A stretch of DNA of 64,000 nt from Opeltia flavorubescens. Its lineage: Eukaryota > Ascomycota > Lecanoromycetes > Teloschistales > Teloschistaceae. Location of the stretch: contig KE546968.1 of assembly GCA_000442125.1 (NCBI GenBank), forward strand, positions 647,932-711,931, in the 5' to 3' direction. This document shows positions 58,978 through 64,000 of the stretch, in pieces (position 1 is the stretch's first letter; each line of letters starts with the position of its first letter). The notes below the pieces were generated by a model. The model was given only the letters and a program-made list of their open reading frames with translations, was not told where the DNA came from and did no database searches. Made by a program: the position numbers and the translations under genes.

Positions 58978-61352
58978 ATGGGGGACATTGGAAGCTGGTC
59001 GGGTATGTTGGCTCTGCCGCCTGGCTCTTTCGCATTCGGCGCTGATTTTATGATTTAGTCCTCGTGGCAGCATGGCATCAGCACCGATATCTCGTCCTTT
59101 TCATTGCCGCCGTTTCTATCATTCTTGCTGCAACATGGCGGAGTTCTTGGAAACCCAAGGAGAGGCTCCCGACTTCATTGTCGCTCGGCTCCCCGAAAGA
59201 GAAAAACTACCCTGATGGAAAATTGTCCTCGGGTGATTTGTTTGGAATAACAGCTAAAAAGTCCACCCAAAGCCAGGGACAAACAAATGCGGGTCCCGCA
59301 ACACCACCCCCGTCGAAGACAAGACTTGCACCCAAAAGGGTCACAGGATCTAGGAATGTAAAGCTACAAAAGAATTCAGTATCCAGTGGATCCAAGATCC
59401 AGCCGCTAATCTTTTTCTCTTCTTTGACCGGTACTACGGAACAGTATGCTTCATCCTTCGCCGGGAACCTTCAATCCTGCCTCAAGAGCCAGGAAAAGAT
59501 ACTAGAGCCTGAAGTCCACAACCTATCATATATCGAATATGATGATTACTTTGTTACGCCACCTCGATCGAATTCTTCCATAGAGCCCGTCCGCTACTTT
59601 TACCTATTGCTGCTACCGACATATAATATTGATACTATTAACGATAATTTCCTTAGCCAACTGCAAGATACGCATCATGATTTTCGAATTGATACAGCCC
59701 CTTTGTCAGGCCTCGCTGGCTACTCGGTATTTGGTTTTGGAGATCAGGAGGAATGGAAGTCTGAGCAAGAAGGCTACTGCTCCCAGGCACTGGAGGTTGA
59801 CAAATGGATGGCAAGGCTGACCTCCGGAAAAAGAGCGTTTCCAATTGGCATGGGCGATGTGAAATCAAATGCCAAGGTTCACTTGATGCAATGGACAGAC
59901 GGCGTAAGCCGAACCCTCCTCGAAATCGCAAATCATGGCAGCCTGGGCGACGGAGTTCTGGGGAGTGGGGATGCATTGGAGAGCGACGAGGGGGAAGAAA
60001 GTGCAGAGGATTCAATAGAGGATGGGAAGATGACAATGCAGCGACGGACACGACGGCGGAAAGCAAGAGTAGACGATCTCGAGGATATCAGAGGTCAACC
60101 ACAGCAATTACATAACCCTCCTATTCCCATTGATTTTACGACTTCCAAAGCGTCGAACACGAAGGCGGAGGAGCTGAAAGAGATGGTCCCTGTGACTTCT
60201 CCAACTCATTCCGCTCTGACGAAGCAAGGTTACACCATCATTGGCAGCCATTCCGGCGTAAAAATTTGCCGCTGGACAAAGTCAGCTCTCCGTGGCCGGG
60301 GATCATGCTACAAATACAGCTTTTATGGTATCAAGTCACATCTTTGTATGGAGACAACGCCATCGTTATCATGCTCGAATAAGTGTGTTTTCTGTTGGCG
60401 ACATGGTACAAATCCAGTCGGTACGACATGGCGATGGAAAGTCGATCCTCCTGAGATGATCTTTGAGGGAGCAAAAGACGGGCATCTAAAGAAGATCAAG
60501 GCGATGAAAGGTGTGCCTGGAGTCCGATCGGAACGCTTTCAAGAAGCGATGCGGATTAGGCACTGCGCATTAAGCCTCGTCGGCGAACCAATCTTCTACC
60601 CTCATATCAACCAATTCCTGAAATTATTGCACGCAGAACGGATCAGCAGCTTTTTGGTTTGTAATGCTCAACATCCAGAACAGCTTGCGGCGTTGGACAA
60701 GGTTACGCAGCTGTACGTAAGCATTGATGCGAGTAACAAAGAGAGTTTACGCAAGGTAGACCGACCGCTGCATCGCGACTTCTGGGAGCGATTCTTGAAA
60801 TGTCTCGATATACTACGGGAGAGGCGATTCGAGATGCGAACGGTGTTTCGGCTCACATTGGTCAAGGGTTTCAACATTGAAGATGAAGCCGAAGGATATG
60901 CGGACTTGGTCGCCCGAGGCCTGCCTTGCTTCGTTGAGGTTAAGGGCGTCACATACTGCGGGAACTCATCGTCTGCAGGGGCTGGACTAACGATGCAGAA
61001 TGTTCCGTTCTACGAAGAAGTGGTGGCGTTTGTGGAAGCACTGAACACAGCGCTTGGGCGACGGAAGCTTGGCTACGGCATCGCGGCCGAGCACGCCCAT
61101 AGCTGTTGCATCCTGATCGCCTCGAACAGATTCCTCATAGAGAGGAGGTGGCACACCTTGATTGACTATGATAATTTCTTTGCATGCTTGGAAAGCGGCA
61201 AGGCATTTGCACCGGAGGACTACGTTGGGCCAACCCCGGATTGGGCGACTTTCGGCAAAGGGGGTTTTGATCCTAATGATGAGAGAGTGTACAGGAAGGG
61301 CAAGCACAAGGGACAGGTTGATCACAGGCAGACAGCGGCCGCAATGTCATAG
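58978..61352 (+). CDS. tyw1: TYW1, 4-demethylwyosine synthase
   Basis: Radical-SAM enzyme that makes the tricyclic wyosine core on G37 of tRNA-Phe from pyruvate, at the ER surface in fungi. Exon 1 is 58978-59002 (MGDIGSWS), the intron 59003-59058 and exon 2 59059-61352, giving 772 residues. The small first exon is needed because the long frame lacks an ATG near its beginning. Residues 10-35 form a hydrophobic membrane anchor (YLVLFIAAVSIILAATW). A flavodoxin-like domain starts near 120 with FFSSLTGTTEQYASSFAG. The radical-SAM cluster is CSNKCVFCWRHGTNP near 450, and the wyosine domain has FVEVKGVTYCG. A basic KTRRRK-like patch (MQRRTRRRKAR) lies between domains. Confidence 0.93.
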
Positions 61353-62372
61353 ATGCATCCCAGTAGGCAACTGCTATCCTAACATAGTGCCGAAAGCAGT
61401 CTATTCACTGCTATTAAAAGTAGGCTGAATAAATGTATGGATACCGTCGCATCCTCTCCTATGTATAGGACATCAATCGAATGCGTAATGAAGTCGATAT
61501 TATGGAGACCAATGAGGTACTGAAAATAAGCTCTTGAAAGTGATTTTGGAGGCGTTGCGGGGCAGACTAGTGAGTAAGGAAGGTGCAGCCCCTGATTTAA
61601 GTTATCCGCCTCGCCGGTGCCATCCCGTCTGTTTCGAAACCATGTCAGCAAACGAATAAGACGGCTCCTCGTCGATTGGTGGTGCTCCTACCTCCCCCTG
61701 TGCCTCCATCCTCCTTGATCTTATTTGAACACGTCTTGACCCAATCACTCTGGTGAACTCTCCTCGGCTCATCTCGCATGTATGAGGAAGGGTGTGGCCT
61801 AGACTGATGAAAAGCTGGGGTACAGCTGCCTGCGATGTGCTTGCAAATCCAGTGGCAGACGGAAAGCAGTGAACCTAGAGAAGATCACTTATTCACCAGG
61901 ATGATGCGCAGCCTAGTGGGCCGCCGGTCGTAGGTTCCCCCTGAGTCTAATTGAACTTTGCCTTCTCCTTGTACTAGATCAGCTCTAATCCCGCCTGTTG
62001 TTTCTTGCTTCCTCCTCTCATTCACACTCACATCACTCGATTCCTGTCGACTTTGGTCACATTCCGTTCATTTTTGGATCCTTGAAGGAACAGTTTCATT
62101 CATTTACGTCCTGTTGACGGGCAAGCTCGCATAAACAAACTAGTCTCTTATTTGTTTCAAACAATCCAGCTCATAGTAACCAGACCTTGTTTTGATCCAC
62201 CCCCAGCTCTCGACGTCTTTCTGTTTCTTCGAGATCAGAGATCTTCTTTCCCATCACCCTCCTTTGTCCTCAGCAACTCAGCTTTGCTGTACTCACGTTC
62301 ATTCCATCGCTCGTCGATCGAGTTACGGCTACAAACTAAAAGTACCAATACATTGAATCTACCTCAAGCATC
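61353..62372. other. Intergenic, TYW1 / AA9 LPMO
   Basis: About 1 kb upstream of a secreted-enzyme gene. The last 350 bp are C/T-rich, typical of a long fungal 5' leader. Long upstream control regions are usual for regulated LPMO genes. No gene or RNA recognised. Confidence 0.55.
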
Positions 62373-63749
62373 ATGCAGCTCTTACAATCAAACTCTTTGC
62401 TAGTCGCGGCGACTATCTTCAGTGCTGCAACTGCTCATACCACTTTCACTAACTTCTACGTCGACGGGGCACCTCAGGGCGACGGAACATGTGTCCGGAT
62501 GAGCAACAACATTCCGGAGGCCACCTTTCCTATCCGGCCTATCACAAGTCAAGATATGGCTTGTGGTGTCAATGGCAACAAGGGTGTTGCACGCATCTGT
62601 CCTGCCAACTCTGGCTCCCAGCTGACCTTTAACTTCCGTGACTGGCCCGACGGATCTCAGCCGGGCTCTCTTGACAAATCACATATGGGTCCTTGCAGCG
62701 TTTACATGAAGAAGGTGGACAATGCCGCTGCTGACAACAACGCCGCTGGTCCAGGATGGTTCAAAATCTTCGAGGAGGACTATGACAATTCAAGTGGACA
62801 GTGGTGCACTTCCAAGATCATGGCAAATGATGGCAAGCTGTCTGTCAACCTTCCCACCGACCTTGCAGGCGGCTACTATCTTGTTCGCCCTGAGCTGCTT
62901 GCTTTGCATCAAGCGGACAAAAATCCTCCGGATCCCCAGTTCTACGTCGGCTGCGCCCAGATCTTCCTCCAATCATCCGGTTCAGCCGCTCCCAAGGATA
63001 CTGTCTCTATCCCAGGTTACGTCAGCATGCAAAACAAGGGCATGACCTTCGATATTTGGACCGCCAAAGGTCAAATCTCATTTCCCCAATATGGCCCTTC
63101 AATCTACAAGAGTGGCTCGTCCAAACGTGACATCGAGATTCGCACGACAGAGCTCAAGCAAACCTTGGGACTGAAACCTGCTAATTGCATTATGGAGAAC
63201 GATAACTGGTGTGGCTTGAAATTGCCCAGCTACACTGATGAGGGAGGCTGCTGGGCTTCTTCCCAAACATGCTGGGACCAAGCCAAGACATGCTACGACT
63301 CCGCCGGTCCCGTGGGCTCAAAGAATTGCAAGAATTGGGAATCTTACTGCGACTCCGTTAAGAATGCCTGTGGAAGTGGCAATTTCAATGGACCACCGAG
63401 CGCGCAGTCTTTCATGCCCACTGAACCATCCAGACTCGCATCATCCGGATCAAGCTCTGTTGCCCCAACGTCCGGCAATACTGACTCTCAGCCTTCCCAG
63501 AGTGCATCTTCACCTTCACAAGGGGATAATTCAGTTAAAGGTGGATCAGTCGATACATGTGGTAGCAACGGTGGACTGAAGTGCGCGAGTGGCCTTTGTT
63601 GCTCGTCGCACGGATATTGCGGTACCAGTAGCGATTATTGCGGAAGCGGATGTCAGTCTGCCTTTGGCAAATGCTCAGGCAGCTCCAAGCACAAGCGACT
63701 TCATATCCTTGGACGCCCCCACGCTCATCTCTTGGAATGGAAGGCATAA
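62373..63749 (+). CDS. AA9 lytic polysaccharide monooxygenase with C-terminal CBM18
   Basis: Secreted copper enzyme of 458 residues, single exon. The signal peptide ends ATA, leaving mature His1 in HTTFTNFYVDG, the copper-binding N-terminus. The second copper His is in DKSHMGPCSVYMKK. The distal His and axial Tyr are in LLALHQ and PQFYVGCAQIFL. After the AA9 core (to about residue 225) there is a cysteine-rich helical segment (residues 265-335, with CWASSQTCWDQAKTCYDS). A Ser/Thr/Pro linker follows, then a hevein-type CBM18 with CGSNGGLKCASGLCCS, GYCGTSSDYCGSGCQ, normally a chitin binder. AA9 enzymes usually oxidise cellulose or hemicellulose, so the chitin-binding module is notable. An arginine-proline-glutamate replaces the common RHE before the LLALH stretch. 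Confidence 0.92.
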   Translation: MQLLQSNSLLVAATIFSAATAHTTFTNFYVDGAPQGDGTCVRMSNNIPEATFPIRPITSQDMACGVNGNKGVARICPANSGSQLTFNFRDWPDGSQPGSLDKSHMGPCSVYMKKVDNAAADNNAAGPGWFKIFEEDYDNSSGQWCTSKIMANDGKLSVNLPTDLAGGYYLVRPELLALHQADKNPPDPQFYVGCAQIFLQSSGSAAPKDTVSIPGYVSMQNKGMTFDIWTAKGQISFPQYGPSIYKSGSSKRDIEIRTTELKQTLGLKPANCIMENDNWCGLKLPSYTDEGGCWASSQTCWDQAKTCYDSAGPVGSKNCKNWESYCDSVKNACGSGNFNGPPSAQSFMPTEPSRLASSGSSSVAPTSGNTDSQPSQSASSPSQGDNSVKGGSVDTCGSNGGLKCASGLCCSSHGYCGTSSDYCGSGCQSAFGKCSGSSKHKRLHILGRPHAHLLEWKA

Positions 63750-64000
63750 AATGCCCTGTCTCAGCGACTGGCTTTACATACACGTCAGTTTCTTTTCTTC
63801 TACGCCTTTTGACTTAGTGAGTGGGCTCCGGCTGCGCTGGCCCGCTTCAAGCGATGTGGTATGAGTCAGGTAGTGTTCCAGCTGCCTTGACTATTTGTTT
63901 GGGAACCAGCTTTACGAATTATGGAAAAGCATTTGGCGGACAGGGATAGCTAGTGATATCTAGCACAAAAGAATTCAAATCCTGCAAACATTCATGAGTC
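63750..64000. other. Downstream of LPMO to window end
   Basis: 251 bp, likely 3' untranslated sequence and the start of the next intergenic region. Nothing recognised. Confidence 0.5.

Noticed and set aside
61379-61651. Minus-strand 90-codon frame after TYW1
   Set aside because: No ATG-led conserved segment and composition like untranslated DNA.
1-64000. Transposons, virus-like elements, CRISPR arrays, rRNA and tRNA genes
   Set aside because: No terminal repeats, polymerase or transposase frames, repeat-spacer arrays or convincing tRNA promoter boxes were seen by eye; a covariance-model scan would be needed to exclude a small RNA gene.

Overview
The window looks like nuclear DNA of a filamentous ascomycete (Pezizomycotina). 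Genes are dense and lie on both strands. They carry short GT-AG introns, mostly about 45-70 nt. The set includes HET-C, a two-subunit ATP citrate lyase encoded by divergent genes, a NudA-type dynein heavy chain, an AA9 polysaccharide monooxygenase and a Svf1 family protein, a combination typical of Pezizomycotina. The class cannot be decided from the sequence alone. All gene models were assembled by hand from reading frames, splice sites and recalled family sequences. Each spliced total is a multiple of three, except the cyclin gene, which runs off the left edge.

Layout, left to right. 1-9 kb: cyclin C (Mediator kinase module, partial), a calcium-regulated mitochondrial ATP-Mg/Pi carrier, the HORMA protein Rev7 and an importin-9/Kap114 karyopherin. 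9-24 kb: HET-C with a glutamine-rich tail, the divergent ATP citrate lyase pair, a tRNA(Ile)-lysidine synthase, a secreted amidase and a mitochondrial S-adenosylmethionine carrier. 24-34 kb: a WDR48/Bun107-like deubiquitinase cofactor, a Hal4/Sat4-type kinase, mitochondrial ribosomal protein uL11m and Svf1. 34-47 kb: one cytoplasmic dynein heavy chain of 4354 residues. 47-64 kb: a membrane-anchored GNAT acetyltransferase, a highly divergent histone H4 variant split into seven exons, a large disordered protein with a possible XPF-like C-terminus, a TauD-family dioxygenase, a PQ-loop membrane protein, the wybutosine enzyme TYW1 and an AA9 LPMO fused to a chitin-binding CBM18 domain.

Most genes are housekeeping and do not form one pathway, but there are themes: mitochondrial transport and translation (SAL1-like, PET8-like, uL11m, TilS), tRNA anticodon-loop modification (TilS and TYW1), cytosolic acetyl-CoA supply (ACL pair) and chromatin or genome maintenance (Rev7, H4 variant, XPF-like candidate). 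I saw no transposon, virus-like element, CRISPR array, rRNA or convincing tRNA. The most notable item is the H4 variant at 50252-51337. It lies in a region whose exons are so small (17-116 nt) that single-frame scanning misses it.
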